From an uncultured Burkholderiales bacterium (GTDB taxonomy: Bacteria > Pseudomonadota > Gammaproteobacteria > Burkholderiales > Burkholderiaceae_C): a stretch of 64,000 nt of DNA. The stretch spans positions 62,001 through 126,000 of the forward strand of contig CAILYC010000030.1 of NCBI GenBank assembly GCA_903838355.1, read 5' to 3'. Below the pieces are notes generated by a model. That model made no database searches, was not told the origin of the DNA, and saw only the letters and a list, made by a program, of their open reading frames with translations. Position 1 is the first letter of the stretch. Each line of letters starts with the position of its first letter. Position numbers and translations under genes: made by a program. This document shows positions 7,922-16,368 of the stretch, one piece after another.

Positions 7922-9100
7922 TCAAGGTTTTCTGGGATCTTTGACATCCTTGATTTCAGAGAATTCGACGTTGTAAATTTCGCCGTCGCCTTTGACGTTT
8001 CGCTCGGCCTTGCGAATATAGATACTTTGCACGATATCGCGGGTGGTGGCATCAATGAAGATTTGACCCCTTGGGCTTTCAAAAATATCGCCCTTCATGG
8101 CGGCGAGCAATTGATCGCCATTGCCTGTGCCTTTGGTCTTTTTGATGGCGTTGTAGATCACGTGGATGCCGTCGTAGCCAAAAACCGCCACCGCATTGGG
8201 CCGCATTTTGGGGTTGGCCTTTTTGAAGTCTTGGACAAACTTCTTGTTCATATCTGAGCCGTGAGCTGTGGAATAAGGATAGGCACTCACAATCCCTAGA
8301 GTAGCGTCACCCATGCCATTCAAAATGTCGTCGTCCACCACATCTCCAGTGCCAATCATTTTGATGCCCGCTTTGTCAAGGCCCCTCTCGGTGAACTGCT
8401 TCATGACGGCCGTGCCCACGCCAACCGGCACGAACACGAAGACGGCGTCAGGGGAGAGTTCTCTCACCTTTTGCAAGAAAGGCGCAAAATCATTGTTCTT
8501 CAATGGCACTCTGAGAGAGTCGAGCACCTTACCACCGTTGAGCATAAAACGATCTTTAAAAGATTCCTCGGCATCAATTCCGGGACCATAATCAGAAACC
8601 AAAGTCACCACGCGTTTGATGTTGTTCTTGGGTGCCCAGTCGCCCATGATGACGCTGGCTTGGGGCAAGGTCATGGAGACGCGAACCATGTAGGGCGTGG
8701 AGTTGATGATGGAGGAAGTTGCGGCCAACATGTCCACCAAGGGTATTTTGGCTTGGGTTGCCACTGGTGCCGCGGCCAAGGCCAACGGGGTCAAACCAAA
8801 ACCAGCGAACACATCAACATGGTCGTTGACGGCCAACTCTTGTGCAAGACGCTTGGTGGTTTCTGGCGACGCGCCATCGTCTTTGACAATCAATTGAATT
8901 TCACGTCCCTCAACCTTGTTGCCATGCTGGGCGATGTACAACTGGACACCGGCCAACATTTGCGCACCCGTTGAGGCGAAAGGCCCGGTCATGGGGGCGA
9001 TAAAACCAATTTTGAAAGGCTTGCCATCGGCTTGGGCCACTTGCATCATCCCCAGGACAGACAAGACACACACAGAGAGTATCAATTTCATTTTTTTCAT
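7922..9100 (-). CDS. Branched-chain amino acid-type ABC transporter periplasmic receptor (LivK-like)
   Basis: A 392-residue type I periplasmic binding protein. A signal peptide (MKKMKLILSVCVLSVLGMMQVAQA) precedes the family start KPFKIGFIAPMTGPFASTGAQML, and IQLIVKDDGASPETTKRLAQEL is characteristic of the Leu/Ile/Val receptor group. The ATG at 9100 has AAGGA six bases upstream. The permease and ATPase genes of such a transporter are not in the window, so this is an orphan receptor. In betaproteobacteria such orphans often bind aromatic or aliphatic acids rather than amino acids; the ligand here is unknown. Confidence 0.88.
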   Translation of the reverse strand: MKKMKLILSVCVLSVLGMMQVAQADGKPFKIGFIAPMTGPFASTGAQMLAGVQLYIAQHGNKVEGREIQLIVKDDGASPETTKRLAQELAVNDHVDVFAGFGLTPLALAAAPVATQAKIPLVDMLAATSSIINSTPYMVRVSMTLPQASVIMGDWAPKNNIKRVVTLVSDYGPGIDAEESFKDRFMLNGGKVLDSLRVPLKNNDFAPFLQKVRELSPDAVFVFVPVGVGTAVMKQFTERGLDKAGIKMIGTGDVVDDDILNGMGDATLGIVSAYPYSTAHGSDMNKKFVQDFKKANPKMRPNAVAVFGYDGIHVIYNAIKKTKGTGNGDQLLAAMKGDIFESPRGQIFIDATTRDIVQSIYIRKAERNVKGDGEIYNVEFSEIKDVKDPRKP

Positions 9101-9255
9101 TCAAGTTCCTTCATTTTCAAGTAATCGATAGGGTCCCCGCATCCTCGCAGGTCGTCCCAAATAGTCAATGGTAAAAGCACCCAGGCCAGCGTCAAACCGC
9201 CAACAAAGACGCCCAAAATAGACAAAAACACATCAAAGGCTCAAAAAAACGCCCC

Positions 9256-9362
9256 TTGACATCCTCCCGGCCCTGAAGAGACCGGGATTCCTACTGTGCT
9301 ACGCATGAGAAACCTCATGCGTAGTCACTTCAAAGCGTTGCTAAAAAGCTGTGAGGCAACGC
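9256..9362 (-). ncRNA. IS200/IS605-type right-end/omegaRNA-like hairpin array without tnpB (relic)
   Basis: Read on the minus strand there are three hairpins in series: GCGTTGC/GCAACGC (9335-9362), a perfect 11-bp stem CTACGCATGAG with a 4-base loop (9299-9324), and a terminal CCCGG/CCGGG stem (9266-9286) followed by GGAGGATGTCAA. GGAATCCCGG...CCGGGAGGATGTCAA is the typical right-end signature of IS605-family elements, where the 3' part of the TnpB guide RNA is encoded and the guide is read from flanking DNA. No intact tnpB or tnpA is present. Expression is not shown. Confidence 0.55.
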
Positions 9363-9613
9363 GCTAGGGTCGCCATCTTATTTTGCAGCCTCGTGTGGTG
9401 GCGCTCCGGTAGCGATCATTCCCCAAGACATCGAACAACATCGAACAACAGCAAATACCCAAACAGCCGACAACCCGAAACACCTTCGGTGTCCGCGCTA
9501 TTCATCCTCCCCATTAACGCAGAGGACTTCCGCGCACCCTGTTAAAAACGCTTCAAATCCAAAAAAAACGATGTTAACATCAAAGTCAGATCCATCAACC
9601 TTGAGATTTTTGC
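9363..9613. other. Intergenic stretch next to the omegaRNA-like relic
   Basis: About 250 bases between the hairpin array and the MetE-like gene hold no convincing gene. Short minus-strand reading frames broken by stops could be a decayed transposon gene end, but I see no recognisable TnpB zinc-finger or RuvC motif. A tandem CATCGAACAA duplication lies at about 9429-9449. A perfect 12-base palindrome, GATGTTAACATC (9570-9581), lies 32 bases before the next start codon and may be an operator. Confidence 0.4.
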
Positions 9614-10723
9614 ATGACTGTGAGCCTACCCGCCCGATACGACCATGTGGGCAGTTTTTTACGCCCCGAGTATTTGCTTGAAGCGCGACTTCAACAAGCC
9701 AAGGGCATCATTTCTTCAGACAAACTGCGTGAAATTGAAGACCAAGCCATTGCCGACATCATTGACTTCCAAACCGAGGTGGGTCTCAAATCCATCACCG
9801 ATGGCGAGTTCAGGCGCACCTATTTTCACATCGACTTTTTAGAGCAGCTCGGCGGTGTGGCCACCGACATTCCGGTCTCTGTCTTGAATCCAGACGGCAC
9901 CACTGAACCCTCACCCCCGGCCATTCGGGTGGTCGACAAAATCCGCCACACCAAGAACATCCAACTCGCTGACTTCAATTTTTTGAAGAGCCAAGTCGGG
10001 CCTACGCTCACACCCAAGGTCACCATTCCCTCCCCCACCATGCTTCATTTTCGCGGTGGTCGCGGTGGCATCAGCAAGACGGCCTACCCCACACTGGAGC
10101 CGGACTTTTATGACGACGTGGCGCGCGCCTACGCCGATGAGCTGCAGTCATTGGCCGATGCCGGTTGCACATATGTGCAAATGGATGACACCAATTTGGC
10201 TTATCTTTGCGACGAAAAAATGCGGGAAGCGGCGAGACTTCGTGGAGACGACCCCAATGAGCTGCCGCACCGCTACGCCGCCTTCATCAACAAAGTGGTG
10301 GCCTTGAAACCCAAAAACATGCTCTTGGCCATGCATTTGTGCCGCGGCAACTTCAAGAGCTACCATTTTGCCGAGGGCAATTACGAGCCCGTGGCCGAGG
10401 CGCTTTTGTCCGAGATGGACATTGATGCCTATTTCTTAGAGTATGACGATGACCGCAGCGGTGACTTCAAGCCCCTGCGTTTCTTACCAAAGGGTAAAAC
10501 CGTGGTTCTCGGTTTGGTCACCACCAAAATTGGCACCATGGAGAAAAAAGACGATTTGAAGCGACGCATTGATGAGGCGGCCAAGTACGCACCGATTGAG
10601 CAACTGGCCTTGTCCCCCCAATGTGGCTTTTCAAGCACCATCCACGGCAACAACATTGCGGTGGAAAATCAACGTGCCAAACTGCGCTTGGTCATCGAAA
10701 CCGCCAACGAAGTCTGGTCCTGA
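9614..10723 (+). CDS. Cobalamin-independent methionine synthase C-terminal-domain-like protein (YxjG type)
   Basis: A 369-residue protein corresponding to the catalytic C-terminal barrel of MetE and lacking the N-terminal MetE half. Motifs: YDHVGSFLRP near the start, ITDGEFRR, YVQMDDTNLAYLCD, MHLCRGN with His and Cys in place for zinc, and LSPQCGFSS with the second zinc cysteine. Stand-alone proteins of this type are often annotated as methyltetrahydropteroyltriglutamate-homocysteine methyltransferases, but several act in other methyl-transfer or C-S/C-O cleavage reactions. It is cytoplasmic. The partner genes around it do not settle the substrate. Confidence 0.8.
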   Translation: MTVSLPARYDHVGSFLRPEYLLEARLQQAKGIISSDKLREIEDQAIADIIDFQTEVGLKSITDGEFRRTYFHIDFLEQLGGVATDIPVSVLNPDGTTEPSPPAIRVVDKIRHTKNIQLADFNFLKSQVGPTLTPKVTIPSPTMLHFRGGRGGISKTAYPTLEPDFYDDVARAYADELQSLADAGCTYVQMDDTNLAYLCDEKMREAARLRGDDPNELPHRYAAFINKVVALKPKNMLLAMHLCRGNFKSYHFAEGNYEPVAEALLSEMDIDAYFLEYDDDRSGDFKPLRFLPKGKTVVLGLVTTKIGTMEKKDDLKRRIDEAAKYAPIEQLALSPQCGFSSTIHGNNIAVENQRAKLRLVIETANEVWS

Positions 10724-10771
10724 GTCGAGCCTAAAGGGCGCCCATGACAAACCCAATCAACGGCGACCGGC

Positions 10772-11626
10772 TCAGTGCGCATCGTCTTCGATGCCGTTTC
10801 TGAGAACACCAATCGCGTCGACCTCAATTTCCACCACATCGCCTGGCTTCATGAAGACTTGAGGCGTGCGCTTGTTGCCCACTCCGCCAGGTGTGCCCGT
10901 CACGATCACGTCACCCGCTTTGAGAGGGATCACAGTCGAGATGAAAGCCAATTGGCGAGGGATGCTGTGGATCATCATGTCGGTCGTCGTGCGCTGCATC
11001 TCCTGGCCGTTCAATTTGGTCGTCAAGGTCATGACTTGTCCCGGCGCGATCTCATCGGATGTCACCATCCAGGGACCGAAGCCACCGGTTTTGAAGAAGT
11101 TCTTGCCAGGAATCCATTGGGTCGTGAAGTTTTGCCAATCGCGCACCGAACCGTCGTTGTAGCAAGCGTAGCCGGCAATATGGTCCCAAGCATCGGACTC
11201 TTGAATGCGTCGACCGCCCTTTCCAATGATCACCGCAATCTCACCCTCGTAGTCCAAGCGGTGCGACTCCATGGGACGCACTATGTTTTGACCATGGGCG
11301 ACTTGTGAATCGTTCAAACGCAAGAAAATGGCGGGTTTTTCTGTCAAGTCACGTCCCGTCTCTTTAACGTGGTCGTGGTAGTTCAAACCCACACAGACGA
11401 TTTTGTCGGGATTGGGGATGACGGGCAACAGCGTCAAATCGACCAACTTCAAGTTCGGCTGATGAGAGGCCAACAAATCTTTGATGCGAGAAACCAAGTT
11501 TTTTTCAATCACGGTTTTCAAGTCAGCCGCTTCAGAGCCGAGCAAGGGCTTCAAGTCAAGCACGTTCTCACCCACAACAACACCAAAGCTAGCTGAGCCA
11601 GAACGCAAAAAACTGATCAATTTCAT
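10772..11626 (-). CDS. Fumarylacetoacetate hydrolase (FAH) family protein
   Basis: A 284-residue FAH-fold protein. The N-terminal domain (KLISFLRSGSASFGVV) is followed by the catalytic domain: KIVCVGLNYHDHVKETGR, then the metal-binding LDYEGEIAVIIGKGGR and GYACYNDGSVRDWQ. The end carries the LKAGDVIVTGTPGGVG motif. Family members hydrolyse or decarboxylate 2-oxo acids (for example acylpyruvates, ureidoglycolate, 2-hydroxyhepta-dienedioate) using Mg or Mn. An AAAGGTG site lies close upstream of the ATG. It is the last gene of the minus-strand set 15731-10772, with about 100 bases between it and the EutA-like gene. Confidence 0.85.
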   Translation of the reverse strand: MKLISFLRSGSASFGVVVGENVLDLKPLLGSEAADLKTVIEKNLVSRIKDLLASHQPNLKLVDLTLLPVIPNPDKIVCVGLNYHDHVKETGRDLTEKPAIFLRLNDSQVAHGQNIVRPMESHRLDYEGEIAVIIGKGGRRIQESDAWDHIAGYACYNDGSVRDWQNFTTQWIPGKNFFKTGGFGPWMVTSDEIAPGQVMTLTTKLNGQEMQRTTTDMMIHSIPRQLAFISTVIPLKAGDVIVTGTPGGVGNKRTPQVFMKPGDVVEIEVDAIGVLRNGIEDDAH

Positions 11627-11726
11627 TTCATTTCACCTTTAAACCATGGCTTGAGTCAAAAAACAGGTGAAGAATCAAGACGGCTTGACACTTCCTCTTC
11701 AGGTGGCCATTATACAAAGGACGTGC

Positions 11727-13238
11727 TCAAAAGAGCAGCGACTTCACCACCACCGGCACGACATGGGATTCATCGATCAAGGCCCCCATGTCAATGTAGT
11801 CCAACTCTTTGAGCTCAATGCCATCGATGCAGACCAAGGGACTCCGAAATTGAAGTTCCTCACGCAAGATTCGCCCCAAGGACAATGCCACATCGCCTTC
11901 GATCACCAAAAAAAGCGGCTCCAACCTTCCCCTCTCTTGCCCGAAGTAGCTTGCAATAGCTCCGGCCACCAGCAACAAGTTGCTGTGATCGGGCTCCAAG
12001 GTCCAGACCATTGACAAGGCCATGCGGTCCTTGGGGCTGAGGTCCAAGCGCTGGGCTTGATGCTCAATGCTTTTCTCGATCTTGCCCGCATCCAATGCCT
12101 CTAGGGCCCCAAGCTCAATTTTCACAACCGGCACATTGATGGCCGGTAAGGCCGTGGGTTCACTCAAAAAGAGGGTGTTGCCACTGACTTGAACGGTGAA
12201 TTGCGATGCTCCAATGACCGTGGCACGAATACGCTCGGTCACTTCAACCACAGGAATTTTGATCGACTGTTTAAATTGTTCAACGATCTCTTGAACCAAA
12301 AGGCGCGAGATATCCCCAAAGTCCGCTGTTTCAGCACCGAACAAATACTCCGACACCCCGCCTGAAAAGGTTAAATACGCGGGCGCTGGCGTGAAGCTGA
12401 GCTCGGGGGTCAGCATCAAGGACCGCGCCAAAGGTCCGAGAGGATTCGAATGGCTTTGTAAAATTTCCAAGAGTACGCCCCCATAGGCCTTGGCAATCAA
12501 GCGGCGATTGCTCTCTAGGGTCATGGACTGAGGTGTGCATTCAATCCCACAAGACTTGGCCAAAATGAGCGCATGATCATCCAATCGCGTCCACAGGCCT
12601 TCGGGATTTTGAGCCACCATGCGCCCGCCTCCCGCAAAGGCGCCTACGCTGAGAATCTCGCCTTGATCGATCAAGGCGAGTTTGGTGGTCCCCCCGCCTA
12701 TATCGATATGCAGTCCACATTGAGCACGGGATTTGGACAAAGCACAAGCGCCAGAGCCGTGGGCTGCGAGCATGGCCTCCAATTGGTGCCCAGCCGTTGC
12801 ACACACAAAACGTCCGGCGTCTTGCGCAAAAATTTGGTTGATGGCCCGTGCATTGTTTTTCTTGATGGCTTCACCCGTCAAAATGACAGCACCGGTGTCG
12901 ATGTCTTCACGCCTTAAACCAGCCGCCTTGAACGAGTCCTCAATGAAGTGCTCGAGCTCATGGGCGTCGATGCTGGCGTCGGACTTGAACGGTGTGAATA
13001 CAATCGGAGAGTGCCACATGACCTCGCGCTTGACCACCTCAAAGTGACTGCTCAGACCCTGGGGTTGACGGTGCAAATGCACCCGAGAAAACAGCAAATG
13101 ACTGGTGGAGGACCCAATGTCAATCCCAACGGTTTGAAACACCAAGTGGTCTTGATCCCAAATGGACTTTGCGTTTTTTTCGTCCAGAAGGCTCGACGCA
13201 TGCTCGTGTTCATGGTCAAGCTCAAAATCATGCGGCAA
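11727..13238 (-). CDS. eutA: EutA-like reactivating-factor ATPase (orphan)
   Basis: A 503-residue actin/Hsp70-fold protein. Phosphate-1 loop VGIDIGSSTSHLLFSR, the EutA-specific DIDTGAVILTGEAIKKNNAR segment, phosphate-2 loop LHIDIGGGTTKLALID and adenosine motif LTFSGGVSEYLFG are all in place. EutA reactivates B12-dependent ethanolamine ammonia-lyase by exchanging damaged cobalamin. No eutBC or other B12 enzyme is in the window, so the client is unknown. A TTG start at 13238 is supported by GAGGAG six bases upstream. The N terminus is rich in His and Glu (DHEHEH). The bicupin gene ends 39 bases upstream. Confidence 0.8.
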   Translation of the reverse strand: MPHDFELDHEHEHASSLLDEKNAKSIWDQDHLVFQTVGIDIGSSTSHLLFSRVHLHRQPQGLSSHFEVVKREVMWHSPIVFTPFKSDASIDAHELEHFIEDSFKAAGLRREDIDTGAVILTGEAIKKNNARAINQIFAQDAGRFVCATAGHQLEAMLAAHGSGACALSKSRAQCGLHIDIGGGTTKLALIDQGEILSVGAFAGGGRMVAQNPEGLWTRLDDHALILAKSCGIECTPQSMTLESNRRLIAKAYGGVLLEILQSHSNPLGPLARSLMLTPELSFTPAPAYLTFSGGVSEYLFGAETADFGDISRLLVQEIVEQFKQSIKIPVVEVTERIRATVIGASQFTVQVSGNTLFLSEPTALPAINVPVVKIELGALEALDAGKIEKSIEHQAQRLDLSPKDRMALSMVWTLEPDHSNLLLVAGAIASYFGQERGRLEPLFLVIEGDVALSLGRILREELQFRSPLVCIDGIELKELDYIDMGALIDESHVVPVVVKSLLF

Positions 13239-13277
13239 GGTTGACTCCTCGCGCGTCCATGACAGAATGCCAGGCCA

Positions 13278-14489
13278 TCACACCGCCAATCCCGTGCTCT
13301 TGGGCATTTTGATAACACCTTGTAGATCGTTTGCTGAGAGCTTGGCAATGGCGCCCTCGTCAAAGATCTCCCCCATCTCCGAGGGCACACCTGTGGTTTG
13401 GAGTTCTTGGAGCCATTTGTAATGAATTCTTGGGTCTTGATCCTCGTACTCCAACTGACGCCCGCCGTCTTGCAAAGATTTGGAACCCGCGCCTTCTGCG
13501 CTTTTTCTCCTGAGCGCAATGAAAGGATAACGGCGCGAACCCAAGCTGCAAGCCAAGTAGCGTGCAGGTTGTGGGCCCGTGTTGAAGTGTTGATGAAACA
13601 TCCAATAGGGCGGCGTGTACATGAAGCCGTGGGCCCAAGGAAACTCCTTGAATTCCGAGTCTCCCTCGTACCACAGCAAGGAGTAACCCGTGCCGTCCAC
13701 GGCGTGGACGTGGGTGCCCGCGGCGTGGCGGTGGGCTTTTTTGTACCGCCCCTTCGGAATTTGGGAGACATGGGCATGCATCGTGCCGTCCGCCAAAATA
13801 AAGCTGATGTTGCTAGACCCCTTGCCTCGGGCTTCGAGCTCGTAGAGTTTGAAGTGCGTGAGGTCGTGCACAAAATTCGTCTCCCACACATTGCGCGTGA
13901 CGCCCGTCTTGTGGGTATAGGCACTCAAATCCCCCTCTCCGTCAAAGTACTTGGCGTCGCCCACGCGGTCTTTGAAGACAAATGGGTTGTTGAAGACAAA
14001 TTCTTCGTTGTGGTAGAGGTTCAGGGTCAAGGGCGCATCGTGGGTGCAAGACACCCGCACCCGTTCAAGCCCAGAGCTATTGAAGAGCTGGTACTGGCAA
14101 TTGAGCGGAATGGCAAACATGGCCTTGGGGCCCCACTCAAACACCTTGGTTTGTCCATCGGGGAGCCACATCTTGGTGGACCCAAAGCCCTCCAAAACAT
14201 AGCAAAACATTTCATACAAATGCCGCACCGGTTTGGTCTTGGAGCCCTTGGCGACTTCGAGCACATAGTTGGCCATGAAGTCACCTGAGCCATGGGTGTG
14301 GGCGAAGCATCCCCGCGCCTCGTAAAGACCCCAGTGTTGTGTTTCCAAAGCCAGTAAGTTGTGACCAAAGTCCAAATGAACCGGAATGCCCTGAGACCGC
14401 ACCCAGTCGGCATAGGGGTCCATCAAAACGCGGGACTCAGGAACGGGTGAAGGTGTGTTTTGGGCTGGACTGGAGATGGGTGTGTTCAT
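13278..14489 (-). CDS. Large cupin-domain protein (bicupin), unknown function
   Basis: A 403-residue protein with two cupin-like segments. The first runs around RHLYEMFCYVLEGFGSTKMWLPDG with a short LNLYHNEEF part. The second runs around HAHVSQIPKGRYKKAHRHAAGTHVHAVDGTGYSLLWYEG, with several His in metal-binding spacing (H-R-H, H-V-H) and a late MFHQHFNTG. The arrangement recalls gentisate-dioxygenase-like or sugar-isomerase bicupins, but the exact family is not recognised. There is no signal peptide. It lies in a minus-strand set between the iron/solute receptor gene and the EutA-like gene. Confidence 0.7.
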   Translation of the reverse strand: MNTPISSPAQNTPSPVPESRVLMDPYADWVRSQGIPVHLDFGHNLLALETQHWGLYEARGCFAHTHGSGDFMANYVLEVAKGSKTKPVRHLYEMFCYVLEGFGSTKMWLPDGQTKVFEWGPKAMFAIPLNCQYQLFNSSGLERVRVSCTHDAPLTLNLYHNEEFVFNNPFVFKDRVGDAKYFDGEGDLSAYTHKTGVTRNVWETNFVHDLTHFKLYELEARGKGSSNISFILADGTMHAHVSQIPKGRYKKAHRHAAGTHVHAVDGTGYSLLWYEGDSEFKEFPWAHGFMYTPPYWMFHQHFNTGPQPARYLACSLGSRRYPFIALRRKSAEGAGSKSLQDGGRQLEYEDQDPRIHYKWLQELQTTGVPSEMGEIFDEGAIAKLSANDLQGVIKMPKSTGLAV

Positions 14490-14591
14490 AACGGCGTGGA
14501 GTGCTGGGGGCTGCCTTAATGCATCAAGCTCGGTGGCTCAAATGGTGAAGTCGCGCGATAAAGTAGGGTTCGAAATCCATTGTTGAAGCGT

Positions 14592-15731
14592 CTATGGCGC
14601 AGCGTTGGAGGGATTGACAAACAAATCGGTCCAAATTTTGTCCCATTTTTTATACTCATCCAACGTGACGGATGGATCAATCAGTTTGTACGGAAAATTG
14701 CTCAAGTGGCTGACCACCGCATTGCTGGCGGGTACCCTCTCGCGAGACTTGATGACCTCTTGTCCTTCTTTGGACAATGAAAAATCAACCCAAAGCAAAG
14801 CCGCATGGGGGTGGGCCACATTGCTCGCAACTCCCAGTGCGCCTGCCCTGCCCATGGTGGGTGCGAGAGCTCGCCACTCAATGGGGGCACCCGCCTTCAC
14901 CAAGCGTTCAGCGGCGTGATTGTAGAGAGCCACGGCGATGGGAATCTCACCCGCAGCCACCAACTCGGCCATCAGGGTATGGCCTTTGCGCATTTGTGGC
15001 TTGTTCTCTTTGAGGCGGTGAAAGTAAGCCAAGCCTTGCACCTCCCCCATGTTTTTCACCATCGCGGCAAACCAGTCGCTGTCGCCCGCCTCCAGTCCCA
15101 ACTTTCCACTCCAACGCGGGTTCAAGAGGTCTTGATAACTCTTGGGCGCCTCTTCAGGTTTGACCAAGTGGGTATTGAAGACCATGGTGAAAAAATTAAA
15201 TCGGTCGGCCACATAGAAATGACCTGGTTGAAATGCAGTAGCCGGTAAGTCTTTGAAGGCCGGACTGTAAAACTCTTGGAGCAGTTTTTCCCGGTATAAA
15301 GCCTCCAAAACCACGGCGTCGCTCTCAAAGACATCGGGGGTGAAGCGGTGCGCGTGCGCTTCGGTGACCGCACGCTGGATCACCTTTTCACCACTGGCGC
15401 GCCAAACCGTGACTTTGAGCTCGTATTTTTTTTGAAACGCATCCACCAAGGCTGAGGTGTCCTTGGGACTTTGTGAAGTGTAGAGGGTGAGTCCCCCCTC
15501 TTTTTTGGCTTCTTTGAGGAATTGAGCGTCCCGGTCCGGCCCTTGGTTCGTGAGGAGAGTCGCAGCGCCCAAGCCCCCCTCATTGGCGGCGTGTGCAGCT
15601 TGAGCCTGCAGCAAGGCAGAAAGGACAAGTCCCATCGAAAGAGCACTCAGGCCTTGAATTTTCAAACCCTTCAAGCTCGATCTTGATTGAAAAGAGATTG
15701 GAGGCGGGATTGAGATGGGGCAATTCATCAT
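14592..15731 (-). CDS. ABC transporter extracellular solute-binding protein (family 1, FbpA-like)
   Basis: About 379 residues from the ATG at 15731; the frame opens at 15809 and the true start is uncertain because no ribosome site is obvious. The signal peptide ends at AQAAHA. GGLTLYTSQSPKDTSALVDAFQKKY is the family-1 receptor signature, followed by RFTPDVFESDAVVLEALYREKLL, SYQDLLNPRWSGKLGLE and AVALYNHAAERL. Members bind ferric iron, spermidine-like amines or organic acids in the periplasm. The permease and ATPase genes are missing. The bicupin gene follows 102 bases downstream, so it may lead a four-gene operon. Confidence 0.8.
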   Translation of the reverse strand: MMNCPISIPPPISFQSRSSLKGLKIQGLSALSMGLVLSALLQAQAAHAANEGGLGAATLLTNQGPDRDAQFLKEAKKEGGLTLYTSQSPKDTSALVDAFQKKYELKVTVWRASGEKVIQRAVTEAHAHRFTPDVFESDAVVLEALYREKLLQEFYSPAFKDLPATAFQPGHFYVADRFNFFTMVFNTHLVKPEEAPKSYQDLLNPRWSGKLGLEAGDSDWFAAMVKNMGEVQGLAYFHRLKENKPQMRKGHTLMAELVAAGEIPIAVALYNHAAERLVKAGAPIEWRALAPTMGRAGALGVASNVAHPHAALLWVDFSLSKEGQEVIKSRERVPASNAVVSHLSNFPYKLIDPSVTLDEYKKWDKIWTDLFVNPSNAAP

Positions 15732-16321
15732 GATGGCGCGCAAGTTATTCAAAGTACACAATCGGCATAGGGGGAGCCGTAAGGCTGCTTGCCTGACACC
15801 ACCGAGCATACGGGTGCCGCGCTGGGCGGTTCGAGGAGTTGAGTTTCATGTGAGTCGGGGTGATCCAAGTTCGTCAAAGTACTTGATTGTCAGTACCATT
15901 TTGATCTGACCGTCGCTGTTTCTCCATCAGCAACTTGAATTTCCCGCAACCCTTGTTGGCCACGTTCTGCGACTCGCCCAGATTGCGGAGTTCTCGCTCT
16001 ATTGTACTGATACCGTCAGCCTTTCAGGCATAAAGTGAGAGATCCCCAGGTCAGAACACACGCCTTCACTGCACAAGCGCCAGATATACACCAGCTCGAT
16101 TTGATCACAAGTTCTTCTTGGTTTTTCGCCCAGTCGACCAGTCGACCAGTCGCCCTGCTTGGCAGTGAATCATCACCGACTCTAGTACATCGACTCACAG
16201 TTGATGCCGCACGATTGCTGTACCACACCGGTCGCCATCTTGCAGTTGCTTTTCACTTCGCTCGTCGTGATCAACTTGCGACGGGACTTGCACCCGTAGG
16301 CGTGCACCCATGCTGGGCAAA
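15732..16321. other. Long gap without a convincing gene; possible decayed mobile DNA
   Basis: Nearly 600 bases with only short overlapping frames that lack the codon bias of the neighbours. A GAGCCG...CGGTTC pair encloses a GC-rich stretch at about 15774-15831. An 8-base motif, CCAGTCGA, is repeated nearly three times in tandem at about 16132-16154. The composition differs from the flanking genes and may mark an old insertion. I could not identify the source. Confidence 0.35.
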
Positions 16322-16348
16322 CAAAAAAAAGTAGCCCGAAGGCTACTT
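16322..16348 (-). terminator. Rho-independent terminator of the porin gene
   Basis: AAGTAGCC-CGAA-GGCTACTT forms an 8-bp stem with a 4-base loop, followed on the minus strand by a T-run. It lies about 20 bases after the porin stop codon. Confidence 0.85.
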
Positions 16349-16368
16349 GAATCAGGAACGGATCAATA

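Noticed and set aside
9351-9545. 65-codon plus-strand frame in the gap before the MetE-like gene
   Set aside because: It overlaps the hairpin array, has no ribosome site and shows no recognisable motif.
16035-16334. 100-codon plus-strand frame next to the porin gene
   Set aside because: It runs into the porin terminator, has unusual codon use and no ribosome site; it is treated as non-coding or decayed DNA.
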